This document shows, in pieces, positions 25,492-34,084 of a stretch of DNA of 64,000 nt. Positions within the stretch are counted from its first letter, which is position 1; each line of letters begins with the position of its first letter. The notes beneath the pieces are model-generated. The model was not told the origin of the DNA and did not search any database. It was given only the letters and a program-made list of their open reading frames with translations. This DNA comes from Actinophytocola xinjiangensis (lineage in GTDB: Bacteria; Actinomycetota; Actinomycetes; Mycobacteriales; Pseudonocardiaceae). Location: assembly GCF_001921215.1 (NCBI RefSeq), contig NZ_MSIF01000026.1, forward strand, positions 62,001 to 126,000, read 5' to 3'. The position numbers were made by a program, and so were the translations under genes.

Positions 25492-28400
25492 TTACGGGCG
25501 GCCGGTTCGCCTGACGTGCATCGTCACGGTGGCGGGGTGGGCCAGGTAGGGCGTGTTCTCCTTCAGCCAGATGCCGGCGTGGTGGGTGCCGGGGGTGGTG
25601 GCGGTGAAGCCGACCGTGACGCGGACCCGCTCGCCCGGCTTCAGGGTCACCTTCTTCTGGTCAACGGTCAGCCAGGGGACGTCCTGCGGGGTGCAGGCTC
25701 CGTAGGTCGGGAGCATCTCGTTGCGGGTGACGGGCTGGAAACCCACACCGTTCGAGCCGCCGACCTTGGTGAGGCCGCAGGTGCTGCCGCCTCGGTAGAC
25801 GACGTTGTTGGACGCCGGGAGCCTCGTCCACCGGTCGTCGTCGGGGTCGTAGGCGAAGGACTCGTTGGTCAGGGTGTCGTCGGCGGTGATGCCGCCGGAG
25901 ATGATCAGCCTGTCGTACGAGCCCGTGTAGGCCATGCCCCACAGCTCGAAGGGCATGTCCGCCTTTCTCGTCCAGGTGTTGGCCTTCAGGTCGTACGCGT
26001 AGGTGGTCTTCCACGTGATTCCACCCCGGCGGATGCCGCCCGCGCAGTAGATCTGGCCCTTGAGGGGAGCGCACGCCAGGTGGGCCGTTGGCTCCGGGTA
26101 GTCGGCCAGGACCTCCCAGGTGTCGCTCGCCGGGTCGTAGCGGCGCACGGCGGTGTGGTCGCACGCGTTCGTGCAGCCGCCCACCAGGTAGAGCTTGCCG
26201 TCGTGAACGGTTCTGCCGGCCGCGGCGCCGATGACCGGGCCGTCGGCCAGGGTGCGCCAGGTGTTCGTCGACGGGTCGTAGGCGTAGGTGGTCTTGGTGG
26301 CCCGCATGTTCGAGCCCCACCCGCCGGACACGTAGAACTGGCCGTCGATGAACGCGCCCGACGGCGACTCCAACGGCTGGGGCAGGTCGGCGATCGGCTC
26401 CCAGTCCTGAGCACCGGGGCGCAGGACGTAGCCCTTCTCGGTGATGCGCTGACCGTCCACGCCACCGACGGAGTAGATCGCGCCGTCCAGGTCGCCGACC
26501 ATGTTGTCCATGATCGAGATCGGGTAGGACGGGAGGTTGACCCACGGTGCGGACGGCGGGGCGTAGTGGTCACGCGACGCCGGTGCGGCCGGGGCCGTGC
26601 CGAGGGCCAGGGGCGAGAAGTCGCCCTTGACCCGGCGGACCGGGGCGCCCTGGGTGGAACCGGTCGCGGCCGGCGACGCCATGGTGACCGACCCGGTGCG
26701 CTCGCTGAACTCCACCGTCGCCGGGGCGGTGCCGGTGTTGGTGACGGTCAGCGTGCGTTCGGTCGACCTGCCCTGCGCCACCGTGGCACTCACGTCACGG
26801 ACGGACAGGCGCCCGGCGGGCAGGGCGAAGTCGACCCAGTTCGCCTTGTGGGCGGACAGTCTCGGGGTCTCGGTCGCGGTCTGGTACTCGTCGTAGGTCG
26901 CGGTGTAGCGCTGGCGGCCCAGCTCCGTGGAGAACAGGGAGTAGAAGCCGTCGGCCACCGACGGGTCGTCCGGGGTCGCCTCGGTGACCGCCGACTCAGC
27001 CGGGCGGTCCACAGTGGACACCGTGGCGCCGTTGACGACCTGGCCGGTGTTCTTGTCGGTCACGTGACCGACGACCAGACCGCCGGACACCGGCAGGCAC
27101 AGCCGGGTCCCGATCCGCACGTCGTCGACCTGCCACCAGTCGCTGGAGTGCTCGACGACGAAGTGGAACCGCACCCGCACCTTCTGCTGGTTGGCCGCCT
27201 TCGGCAGTTCGATCGTCTCCAGCTTCGGGCCGCGCACCCGCTCCGACTGTGCGAGCACGTTCTCCCAGCTCGCACCGTCGTCGTAGCTCACGTCGACCGA
27301 CGCCACGTCGAACACGCCGTCGTCGTACTCCTGCCAGAAGCTCACCGCCGGCGCCGACTGGCCGGTCAGGTCGACCGCCGGGCTGACCAGCGTCGTGTCC
27401 TGGGTGTTCGGGTAGCCGTAGAACTCGCTGTCCATGATGGCGAAGCCGCCGTCGCTGCCCGTGCGGTTCGTCCGCTTGCCCGGGTCGTCGAAGCGCCACA
27501 CCAGGCCGGTGCCCAGGTTGTCCAAGACCGTCCACCCGTCGGGCTGGCCGTTGTCGAACGTCTCCTGGAGGCCCTCGTGGCCGACGCGGTAGCCCGGCGC
27601 GGTGCAGCTGGCGACGTCGACCGACATCCGCACGTCACGACGCACGTCGCGGCGGCCGGTCGCCACCTCCTCGGTCACCGCCTGGTAGCCGTCGTAGCGT
27701 GATTCCACCTTCAGGACGTACTTTCCGTCAGCCGGAAGGGTGATGCGGTAGCTGCCGTCGCGGGGGTTGGTGTGGAAGACCCCGCCGGGCATGCCCGGCA
27801 CGGTGATCTTCGCGTACAGCGGCCAGCCCTGGCCGGACCCGTCGAGGACCTTGCCGGACACCGTGACCGTCCGCAGCGCGCGCAGCGAGACGTCCACAGT
27901 GGACTCCTTGCCGGTGGCGACGGTGAACGTCCTGGTCTGGTCGGCGTACCCGAACGCGGTGACCGTCATCGTGTAGTCACCCACGCGCAGCGGCAGCGTC
28001 AGCGTGCCGTCCGGGCCGGTGACCCGCTCCCGGTCGTTCGGCCCGTCCAACGTGATCGTCGCACCGGCCACCGGACCGCCGTTGCCGGTGATCCTGGCCC
28101 GCAGCACCCCGGTCTCCCCCACCGGCGCGGTGTCCAGCAGCGCCAACGCGTCCAGCCGGCCCTCGCCGAAGACGTTGTTGTCCTCGTCGGTGCCACCGCA
28201 CTCGTCGTTGGGCGTGTCCACGGCCGTGCCGTCGAGCATCTCGCGGGTGCCGGCGAGGTCACCGATCATCGACGGCGCCCCCGACCACAGCAGCGCGACC
28301 GTGCCGGCCACGTGCGGCGCGGCCATCGACGTCCCGTTGTAGGCGCCGTACTTGCTCCCCGGCAGCGCCGAACGCACGTTCACGCCGGGCGCGGAGATGT

Positions 28401-29586
28401 TCGGCTTGGTCTCGCCGTCCTGGCCGGTGCCACGGCTGGAGAAACCGGCGATGCGGTGGTTCTCGTCGTAGGCGCCGACCGAGTAGTTGATGATCCGGCT
28501 ACCGGGGCTGCCGGCGGTCCTGCAGCCGGGCGCGTTGTTCCCGTTGGACCACACCGCGAAGATGCCCGACGCGGTCCACGCCGCCGACACGTCCTCCATG
28601 AACGGGTCGTTCGACGGGACCTGGGTGCCCCAGGAGTTGTTGATCACGTGCGGGCGCAGACCGGCGTCCGGGTTCTGCCCCGCGAGGTCGGTCGGCTCCA
28701 GCAGCCACTGCGCCGACCGGACCAGCGCCTCGTCGCTCGGGCAGCAGCCGTTGGCGGCGATCCACCGCACGCCGGGCGCGACACCGATGTGGTTGTCGGC
28801 GCCGTCGTCACCGGCCATGGTGCCCATGGTGTGCGTGCCGTGGCCGTTCCAGTCGCACGGCGCGGCCTCGGCGCACGCGCCGGCGGCGTCGAACCAGTTG
28901 TAGTTGTGGTCGAACGTGCCGTCGCCCTTGTTGCCCCGGTACTGGCCGACCAGCGCGGGGTGGTCGTACTGCACGCCGGTGTCGATGTTGGCGACCGTGA
29001 TGCCGGCGCCGCGCACCCCGTACTGGGACCACACGTCGTCGGCGTTGATGTTGGCGATACCCCACTCGACGGCGTTGGCCGCGCGCACGGCGCTGCTCTC
29101 GTCCGGCGTCGGGAGCACGTACTGGGTCTCGGCGCGTACCGCGTCCACGTCGGGGCGCGCGGCGAGCGAGGTGGCCAGGTCCTCGGAGCCGGCGCGCACG
29201 TGGATGGCGTTGGTGGCCCAGAAAGCGGTGTAGTCGACGCCCGCGCTGTCGAGCTCGGCGCGCACGGCGGCCTGGCTCGCGGCGGCGGTGGCGCGCAGCT
29301 CGGCGGCGACGCGGGTGCCGCGCTGGGCCCAGTCCTCGGTCGCGGACGCGGCGGTCAGGTCGGCCCGCGCCTCGAGGCGGACCCAGAAGTCGGTGTCACC
29401 GGAGGTCTTCAGCTCCCGAGCCAGCGACGGCTCGATCTTGGCGGCGGTCTGCGGCGGGGTGGGGGCGGTCGGGGGCGCCGCGCTGGCGGAGCTGACACCG
29501 GCGGCCAGCATGATCACGGCGAGGCTGCCGCCGACCACGTGCAGAACTCTTCGTCTGTCCCGGCTCTGACGGGCAATGGCTCTCAT
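25492..29586 (-). CDS. Large secreted subtilisin-family (S8) protease with C-terminal kelch repeats
   Basis: 1364-residue exported protease. Signal peptide 1-37; I9-like propeptide to about 165; S8 catalytic domain with D202 (ANIDTGVQYDH), H249 (NGHGTHTMG) and S420 (NGTSMAAPHVAG), all intact. It continues with two carboxypeptidase-regulatory-like beta domains (VTGPDGTLTLPLRVGDYTM; VSGKVLDGSGQG), a discoidin/MAM-like part (WRFDDPGKRTNRTGSDGG), and about five kelch repeats (GQFYVSGGWG, GKLYLVGGC, GQIYCAGGI...) near 1020-1290. Bacillopeptidase F-like layout. ATG 29586 faces a TrmB-type regulator, its probable controller. Confidence 0.9.
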   Translation of the reverse strand: MRAIARQSRDRRRVLHVVGGSLAVIMLAAGVSSASAAPPTAPTPPQTAAKIEPSLARELKTSGDTDFWVRLEARADLTAASATEDWAQRGTRVAAELRATAAASQAAVRAELDSAGVDYTAFWATNAIHVRAGSEDLATSLAARPDVDAVRAETQYVLPTPDESSAVRAANAVEWGIANINADDVWSQYGVRGAGITVANIDTGVQYDHPALVGQYRGNKGDGTFDHNYNWFDAAGACAEAAPCDWNGHGTHTMGTMAGDDGADNHIGVAPGVRWIAANGCCPSDEALVRSAQWLLEPTDLAGQNPDAGLRPHVINNSWGTQVPSNDPFMEDVSAAWTASGIFAVWSNGNNAPGCRTAGSPGSRIINYSVGAYDENHRIAGFSSRGTGQDGETKPNISAPGVNVRSALPGSKYGAYNGTSMAAPHVAGTVALLWSGAPSMIGDLAGTREMLDGTAVDTPNDECGGTDEDNNVFGEGRLDALALLDTAPVGETGVLRARITGNGGPVAGATITLDGPNDRERVTGPDGTLTLPLRVGDYTMTVTAFGYADQTRTFTVATGKESTVDVSLRALRTVTVSGKVLDGSGQGWPLYAKITVPGMPGGVFHTNPRDGSYRITLPADGKYVLKVESRYDGYQAVTEEVATGRRDVRRDVRMSVDVASCTAPGYRVGHEGLQETFDNGQPDGWTVLDNLGTGLVWRFDDPGKRTNRTGSDGGFAIMDSEFYGYPNTQDTTLVSPAVDLTGQSAPAVSFWQEYDDGVFDVASVDVSYDDGASWENVLAQSERVRGPKLETIELPKAANQQKVRVRFHFVVEHSSDWWQVDDVRIGTRLCLPVSGGLVVGHVTDKNTGQVVNGATVSTVDRPAESAVTEATPDDPSVADGFYSLFSTELGRQRYTATYDEYQTATETPRLSAHKANWVDFALPAGRLSVRDVSATVAQGRSTERTLTVTNTGTAPATVEFSERTGSVTMASPAATGSTQGAPVRRVKGDFSPLALGTAPAAPASRDHYAPPSAPWVNLPSYPISIMDNMVGDLDGAIYSVGGVDGQRITEKGYVLRPGAQDWEPIADLPQPLESPSGAFIDGQFYVSGGWGSNMRATKTTYAYDPSTNTWRTLADGPVIGAAAGRTVHDGKLYLVGGCTNACDHTAVRRYDPASDTWEVLADYPEPTAHLACAPLKGQIYCAGGIRRGGITWKTTYAYDLKANTWTRKADMPFELWGMAYTGSYDRLIISGGITADDTLTNESFAYDPDDDRWTRLPASNNVVYRGGSTCGLTKVGGSNGVGFQPVTRNEMLPTYGACTPQDVPWLTVDQKKVTLKPGERVRVTVGFTATTPGTHHAGIWLKENTPYLAHPATVTMHVRRTGRP

Positions 29587-29661
29587 GCGCCGACGGTATG
29601 TCGCTCGACCGAGGGAAACCGGGGCAGAGTCTGATCACTTTCCGGGCACCTGCCGGGCAGT

Positions 29662-29732
29662 CCGGCGGATGTCGTCCAGATGCCGGACAACGTCTTGACA
29701 CGCACGTTCACCAAACCGGAGGATGTCGTCCA
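29662..29732. promoter_or_regulatory. 17-bp direct repeats in the subtilase/TrmB promoter
   Basis: CCGGCGGATGTCGTCCA (29662-29678) and CCGGAGGATGTCGTCCA (29716-29732) differ at one position and are 54 bases apart, about five helical turns. They lie between the divergent subtilase and TrmB genes, ending 17 bp before ATG 29750. Probable binding sites for the TrmB-type regulator. Confidence 0.6.
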
Positions 29733-29749
29733 ACGTTGGGAGAACATGG

Positions 29750-30541
29750 ATGGACGTCGAGCCGGTGCTCGAGTTGCTCGGCCTGTCGAAGACCGAGGCG
29801 AAGGTCTACCGGTGCCTGCTCGGCGAGTCACCGATGCCGGCCGCGACGATCGCCGACCGGACGAGGACCTCACGCAGCAGCGTCTACACGGTGCTGCGTT
29901 CGCTGGCCGACAAGGGCCTGATCGAGGCGGGCGCCGGGTACAGCAGCCGCTACCACGCCGCGCCGCCCCACCAGGCGCTGCCGGCACTGCTCGAACGGGA
30001 ACGGGCCGAGCTGCGGGCGCGGGAGGAGCACGTCGACCAGGTCCTGCCGGAGCTGACCGCACTGTTCGACACCGGCGCGGCCGAGGACCAGGAGATCCTG
30101 GAGCTGCTGCGCACCCCCAAGGTCGTCGGCGAGCGCTTCGACCGCCTGCAGTCCGAGGCCAGGCACACGATCGACGTCGTCATGCGCGGCCCGGTGCAGA
30201 TCGGCGGCCGCAACGAGGAGGAACTGGCCGCGATGCGCCGGGGCGTGCGCACGCGGGCCATCTACGACCGCAGCGCGCTGACCGACCCGTCGGTGCGCGC
30301 CCATCTGGACGAGTGGACGGCGGAGGGCGAACAGGCCAGGTGGTACACCGGTGACCTGCCGATGAAGTTCGCGGTGTTCGACTCGCACACGGTGCTGATG
30401 CCGCTGGTGTCGCCGAGCGTGCAGGGCGTCGCCGCGATCGTCGTGCGGCACGGCGAACTGGCGGCCGGTCTGGAGTTCCTCTTCGCCACCCTGTGGGCAA
30501 GCGCGGAGCCGATGGACACCTACCGGCCGGAGGACCCATGA
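29750..30541 (+). CDS. TrmB-family transcriptional regulator
   Basis: 263-residue regulator. The N-terminal winged helix (LGLSKTEAKVYRCLLG, TRTSRSSVYTVLRSLADKGLIE) is the TrmB domain. A coiled helix (LLERERAELRAREEHVDQVLPEL) then leads to a phospholipase D-like/TrmB C-terminal effector region. I chose ATG 29750 (GGGAG seven bases upstream) over the in-frame ATG 29723. It overlaps the next gene by four bases and is divergent from the kelch-subtilase gene. Confidence 0.85.
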   Translation: MDVEPVLELLGLSKTEAKVYRCLLGESPMPAATIADRTRTSRSSVYTVLRSLADKGLIEAGAGYSSRYHAAPPHQALPALLERERAELRAREEHVDQVLPELTALFDTGAAEDQEILELLRTPKVVGERFDRLQSEARHTIDVVMRGPVQIGGRNEEELAAMRRGVRTRAIYDRSALTDPSVRAHLDEWTAEGEQARWYTGDLPMKFAVFDSHTVLMPLVSPSVQGVAAIVVRHGELAAGLEFLFATLWASAEPMDTYRPEDP

Positions 30542-31065
30542 GCGGCAGTGCCAGACCCGACGAGTTACCCGCCCCGTCGGTGGTCCTGTGCATCAGCGAC
30601 ACACCGGAGGAACGCTCCCGCCTGGCCGCCCTGTTCGACGGCGCCGGCGTCCTGGTCATGGCCGCCGACGCCACCGGCGCCCGCGCCTTCCTCGACCACC
30701 TCCGCGACACCACCCCCGTCGACGAGGACCCACCCCGCGAGGTCGTCCGAGTCGGCGCCCTGCGCCTGGACCCCCACCACCACGAGGCGACCTGGCACCA
30801 CCGCCAACTGCGCCTCACCCCGCACGAACTGAAGGTCCTGTGCTGCCTGGCCGCCCAGCCCGGACGCCTGCGCACCTACCGCCAACTGCACGACCACGCC
30901 TGGGACCAGGCCTACTTCACCGGCCCGGCCGCGGTCCAGTCGGTGATCAAACGACTCCGCGCCAAACTGCGGCAGTGGGACCTCCCGCTGCGCATCGACA
31001 CCGCCCGCGGCCTCGGCTTCCGCCTCACCCGGGGCAACGACCTGCACCTGGTCCCCGCGCGCTAG
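30538..31065 (+). CDS. OmpR-type winged-helix DNA-binding protein with degenerate receiver
   Basis: 175-residue protein. The C-terminal half is a Trans_reg_C winged helix (LTPHELKVLCCLAAQPGRL, AVQSVIKRLRAKL, RGLGFRL). The short N-terminal part (SVVLCISDTPEERSRLAALF) looks like a trimmed receiver without a clear phospho-acceptor Asp. Translationally coupled to the TrmB gene (ATGA at 30538). It may act with it on the protease promoter (inference). Converges on a TetR gene, leaving 17 bp. Confidence 0.8.
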   Translation: MSGSARPDELPAPSVVLCISDTPEERSRLAALFDGAGVLVMAADATGARAFLDHLRDTTPVDEDPPREVVRVGALRLDPHHHEATWHHRQLRLTPHELKVLCCLAAQPGRLRTYRQLHDHAWDQAYFTGPAAVQSVIKRLRAKLRQWDLPLRIDTARGLGFRLTRGNDLHLVPAR

Positions 31066-31082
31066 CGCCCTCCCGCCGGCCC

Positions 31083-31691
31083 CTACGGGGACGGCGCACC
31101 TGATGTCGCTCCGCAGAGCCACAGGACACTGTTCGCGAGGGCCTTGGCGGCATCGGCGCGGGTCATGTGTCCTGAGTGGACAGCGCCGCCGGCGGTGTGG
31201 CCGATCGCGACGACGGCGGCGGCGAGCCAGGACACCGGCTGGTCGTTGGTGAACTCGCCGCAGCGCTGCCCCCGGTCGAGGATGCGTTCCAGGTGGACGG
31301 TCACCGGCTGGTGGCGGACGCGGTCGGCGTCCTGGTCGGGCAGTGGTGTGACGGTGGCCAGCAGCGCCGAGTACGGCTGGGTGGTGCGCCAGCTGACGTC
31401 GAGCAGGCGCAGCAGGGCCTGCGCGGCGGGCCCTTCGTCCAGCCGTGCGGCGTCCATCGCGGCGGCGGCGTCGGCGGCGATCGCGTCAACCACGGCGCTG
31501 ATCAGCAGTTCCCGGGTACGGAAGTGCGCGTAGACCGTCTGGCGGCTCAGGTTGGCCGCGGCGGCGACATCCTCCATGTTCGCGTTCGGACGTTCGGCGA
31601 GGACCTGCTTGGCGGAGCCAAGGATCGCCTCGACGCTGCGGGTGGCGTCGGTACGCCGTCGCCGTCGCCGGGGCTCCGTTATCTCGGACAC
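31083..31691 (-). CDS. TetR/AcrR-family repressor
   Basis: 202-residue TetR regulator with a basic N-terminus (PRRRRRRTDATRS), HTH NMEDVAAAANLSRQTVYAHF and a helical ligand domain. Divergent from an amidohydrolase gene, with a nested inverted repeat in the 49-bp gap, so probably autoregulatory and a repressor of the amidohydrolase unit. Confidence 0.88.
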   Translation of the reverse strand: MSEITEPRRRRRRTDATRSVEAILGSAKQVLAERPNANMEDVAAAANLSRQTVYAHFRTRELLISAVVDAIAADAAAAMDAARLDEGPAAQALLRLLDVSWRTTQPYSALLATVTPLPDQDADRVRHQPVTVHLERILDRGQRCGEFTNDQPVSWLAAAVVAIGHTAGGAVHSGHMTRADAAKALANSVLWLCGATSGAPSP

Positions 31692-31741
31692 ATTGTCAAG
31701 GTTAGCTCACGCACTTATGTTTGACAGCATGTCAGAGATAA
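31679..31741. promoter_or_regulatory. Nested inverted repeats between tetR and amidohydrolase
   Basis: Outer arms TTATCTCGGACA (31679-31690) and TGTCAGAGATAA (31730-31741) match at 11 of 12 positions. Inner arms TGTCAA (31694-31699) and TTGACA (31721-31726) match perfectly. Both pairs share the same centre (31710). It spans the whole divergent promoter and both start codons, as expected for a TetR operator. Confidence 0.62.
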
Positions 31742-33159
31742 TGACGCGACGGGGACTGCTGGTGGCAGGAGCCGTACTGGCGACGACCGCGGCCGTACCG
31801 GCGAGCAGGACGGCCGCGGCGACCACCATGACCGCGCTGACCGGGGTGAACGTCGTGGACGTCACCGGCGGTCCGACCCGGCGGGGCGTGACCGTGCTGA
31901 TCGACGGCGAGCGGATCGTCGCGGTGGGCAGAGTGGCGATCCCGTCCTCGGCGACGGTCCTCGACCTGCACGGGAAGTACGTGATCCCGGGGCTGTGCGA
32001 CGCGCACGTGCACAGCCTCCCCATCGAGGCGGTCACCCCGCCGCTGTACCTGGCCAACGGCATCACCACGGTCCGCGAGATGTCCGGCTCACCACTGGCC
32101 CACGAGTGGCGCGACCGGGTCCGGCGCGGCGCGTTGCTCGGGCCGAGGTCGGTCATCGCCAGCCGGATCATCGACGGGGTCACCGGGTCGCCCGAGTCGG
32201 CCGTCATCGTGGAGACCGAGGCACAGGCCGAAGCGGCGGTCCGCGACGCCGTTCGGGAGGGCGCCGACCTGGTCAAGGTGTACTCGAACCTGCCGGCCGA
32301 CCTGTACCGGGTGATCGCCGGCGAGGCCCGCCGGCTGCGGATCCCGTTCGCCGGGCACCTGCCGGACCGGGTTCCGCTCACCGACGCGAGCACGGCCGGT
32401 CAGCGCAGCGTCGAACACCTCTACGGCACCTGGTACGCCACCTCGACACGCGAGCGCGAACTGCGGGCGCGGATCGCCGACGGTGCCCTCGGCACGGACC
32501 TGCTCACCTGGATGCGCGAGACCCACCGCCTGGAATGGGCCGCGTTCACCAGCCACAGCCCGACGAAGGCGGCGACCGTCCTGTCCGGACTGGCCCGCCG
32601 GGGCACCGCGGTCGTGCCGACCCTGTCGGTGTACCGGGTGCTCGACCGCCCCGACGACGTCGACCTGACCGACGACCGGCTCCGGTACGTCCCGAAGTCC
32701 GTCGTGGAGGGTTGGCGGTGGGCGCTGGAGAACATCGTCAAGGCCGGCCGCACCCCACGGGAAACCGCCCAGCGGCACGCCATGCTCGACCACCGGCTGG
32801 CGTTCGTCGGCGAACTGGCCCGGGCCGGCGTCCCGGTCGTCGCCGGGACCGACGGCGGCGACCTGCCGTTCGTCCTGCCGGCGTTCGGGCTGCACGAGGA
32901 GTTGGCGCTGCTCGTGCTGGCCGGGCTCTCCCCGCTGCGCGCGCTGGCGTCGGCCACCGTCGAATCCGCGCGGCTGCTCGACCTCGACCGCGACCTGGGC
33001 ACCGTCGCGCCCGGCAAACTCGCCGACCTCGTCGTCCTGGACGCCGACCCGCTGACCGACATCCGCCACACCACCCGCGTCCACACGGTGCTGGCCGGCG
33101 GCCGCGTCCTGTCCCCCGCCGACCGCGCCGCCCTGCTCGCCGCCGTCGCCGCGCACTGA
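31741..33159 (+). CDS. Amidohydrolase-family enzyme (imidazolonepropionase-like)
   Basis: 472-residue metal-dependent hydrolase. Metal ligands: DAHVH (H89, H91), GHLPD, EHL and AGTDGGD; the end LGTVAPGKLADLVVLDADPL is classic. The N-terminus MTRRGLLVAGAVLATTAAVP followed by ASRTAAA resembles a Tat/Sec signal, so export is possible. Three in-frame starts exist (31717, 31729, 31741); none has a strong RBS, and the last gives the best signal peptide. Substrate unknown (peptidase-like members cleave Xaa-Pro; others cleave cyclic amides). Controlled probably by the divergent TetR. Confidence 0.85.
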   Translation: MTRRGLLVAGAVLATTAAVPASRTAAATTMTALTGVNVVDVTGGPTRRGVTVLIDGERIVAVGRVAIPSSATVLDLHGKYVIPGLCDAHVHSLPIEAVTPPLYLANGITTVREMSGSPLAHEWRDRVRRGALLGPRSVIASRIIDGVTGSPESAVIVETEAQAEAAVRDAVREGADLVKVYSNLPADLYRVIAGEARRLRIPFAGHLPDRVPLTDASTAGQRSVEHLYGTWYATSTRERELRARIADGALGTDLLTWMRETHRLEWAAFTSHSPTKAATVLSGLARRGTAVVPTLSVYRVLDRPDDVDLTDDRLRYVPKSVVEGWRWALENIVKAGRTPRETAQRHAMLDHRLAFVGELARAGVPVVAGTDGGDLPFVLPAFGLHEELALLVLAGLSPLRALASATVESARLLDLDRDLGTVAPGKLADLVVLDADPLTDIRHTTRVHTVLAGGRVLSPADRAALLAAVAAH

Positions 33160-33173
33160 CCCGAGGAGAACCG

Positions 33174-33734
33174 TTGCCCACCCGACTGGTGACCGCGCTC
33201 GCCCTGCTGTCCACCGGCCTGCTCGCCGGCGCGTTCGGCTACGGCGCCGTCAACATCGCCACCACCTTCCACGCCGTCCCGCTCGACGTGCGGCTGACCT
33301 TCCACTCCGCGCTCATGCGGATGAACGGCCCGGTCATGCAGACCACCATGGCCACCGCCGCGCTGAGCACCGTCGCGCTCGCCGTCCTGACCAGGGGCCG
33401 GCGGCGCTGGCTGGTCGGCGCGGCCGGGGCCCTGGCCATCGCCTCGTTCCTGGTCACCCGGCTGGGCAACGTGCCGATCAACGGCCGGATCAAGGTCTGG
33501 GCGGTCGAGGGTCCGCCGGCCGACCACGCCGAGATCCTCAGTCGCTGGGACGCCTTCAACATCACCCGTACGCTCACCGCGCTGGCCGCGTTCGCCCTGG
33601 TCATCGGGGCCGCGACGGGCGCGGCGCACGTTCGCCGGGCGATTGGGGATGCCGGGCGCGCCGGTTGCCAGGACACTCGGATGACCGACCAACGGGGAGG
33701 ACGGCGATGGGTGAGTGGACCGGGGACCAACTGA
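33174..33734 (+). CDS. DUF1772 (anthrone oxygenase-like) membrane protein
   Basis: 186-residue membrane protein with about four TM helices. The family motif GNVPINGRIKVW and WDAFNITRTLTALAAF identify DUF1772, whose fungal members act as anthrone oxygenases; bacterial roles are unclear. TTG 33174 is preferred because GAGGAG stands six bases upstream; GTG 33189 is an alternative. The last nine or so residues overlap the next gene's start and are probably not conserved. Confidence 0.75.
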   Translation: MPTRLVTALALLSTGLLAGAFGYGAVNIATTFHAVPLDVRLTFHSALMRMNGPVMQTTMATAALSTVALAVLTRGRRRWLVGAAGALAIASFLVTRLGNVPINGRIKVWAVEGPPADHAEILSRWDAFNITRTLTALAAFALVIGAATGAAHVRRAIGDAGRAGCQDTRMTDQRGGRRWVSGPGTN

Positions 33735-34084
33735 CCGGCATCGGCCAGGCCGAGGAACTGCGGATCGCCACGCGGCGGGCTGACGGGTCGTTGCGGGCGG
33801 AGCGGACCATCTGGGTCGTGCCCTACGACGGGGGCCTGTACGTGCGGTCGGTGAACGGGCCCGGCGCCGGGTGGTACCGGGGAACCCGCCACGGCACGGG
33901 GCATGTCACCGCCGGTGGGGTCGACAGTGACGTGGCCTTCGTCGACACCGTGGACAACACCGGGCTCAACGACGCCCTGGACGACGTCTACCGCGACAAG
34001 TACCGGCGCTACGCCGACGACATCGTCGGCAGCGTGACCACACCACTGGCCCGCTCGACCACGCTGCGCCTGGTCCGCGCCTAG
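33707..34084 (+). CDS. DUF2255 family protein
   Basis: 125-residue cytosolic protein of the DUF2255 group, a pyridoxamine-oxidase-like beta fold (ELRIATRRADGSLRAERTIWVV, GLYVRSVNGPGAGWYRG, YRDKYRRYADDIVGSV). ATG 33707 has GGGGAGG six bases upstream and overlaps the DUF1772 3' end by 28 bp. It probably binds a flavin or F420-type cofactor (inference). Its stop overlaps the carboxypeptidase stop tail to tail by four bases. Confidence 0.8.
   Translation: MGEWTGDQLTGIGQAEELRIATRRADGSLRAERTIWVVPYDGGLYVRSVNGPGAGWYRGTRHGTGHVTAGGVDSDVAFVDTVDNTGLNDALDDVYRDKYRRYADDIVGSVTTPLARSTTLRLVRA

Noticed and set aside
27772-29634. + frame of about 620 codons inside the subtilase gene
   Set aside because: No family resemblance; the opposite frame has an intact S8 triad, signal peptide and kelch repeats.
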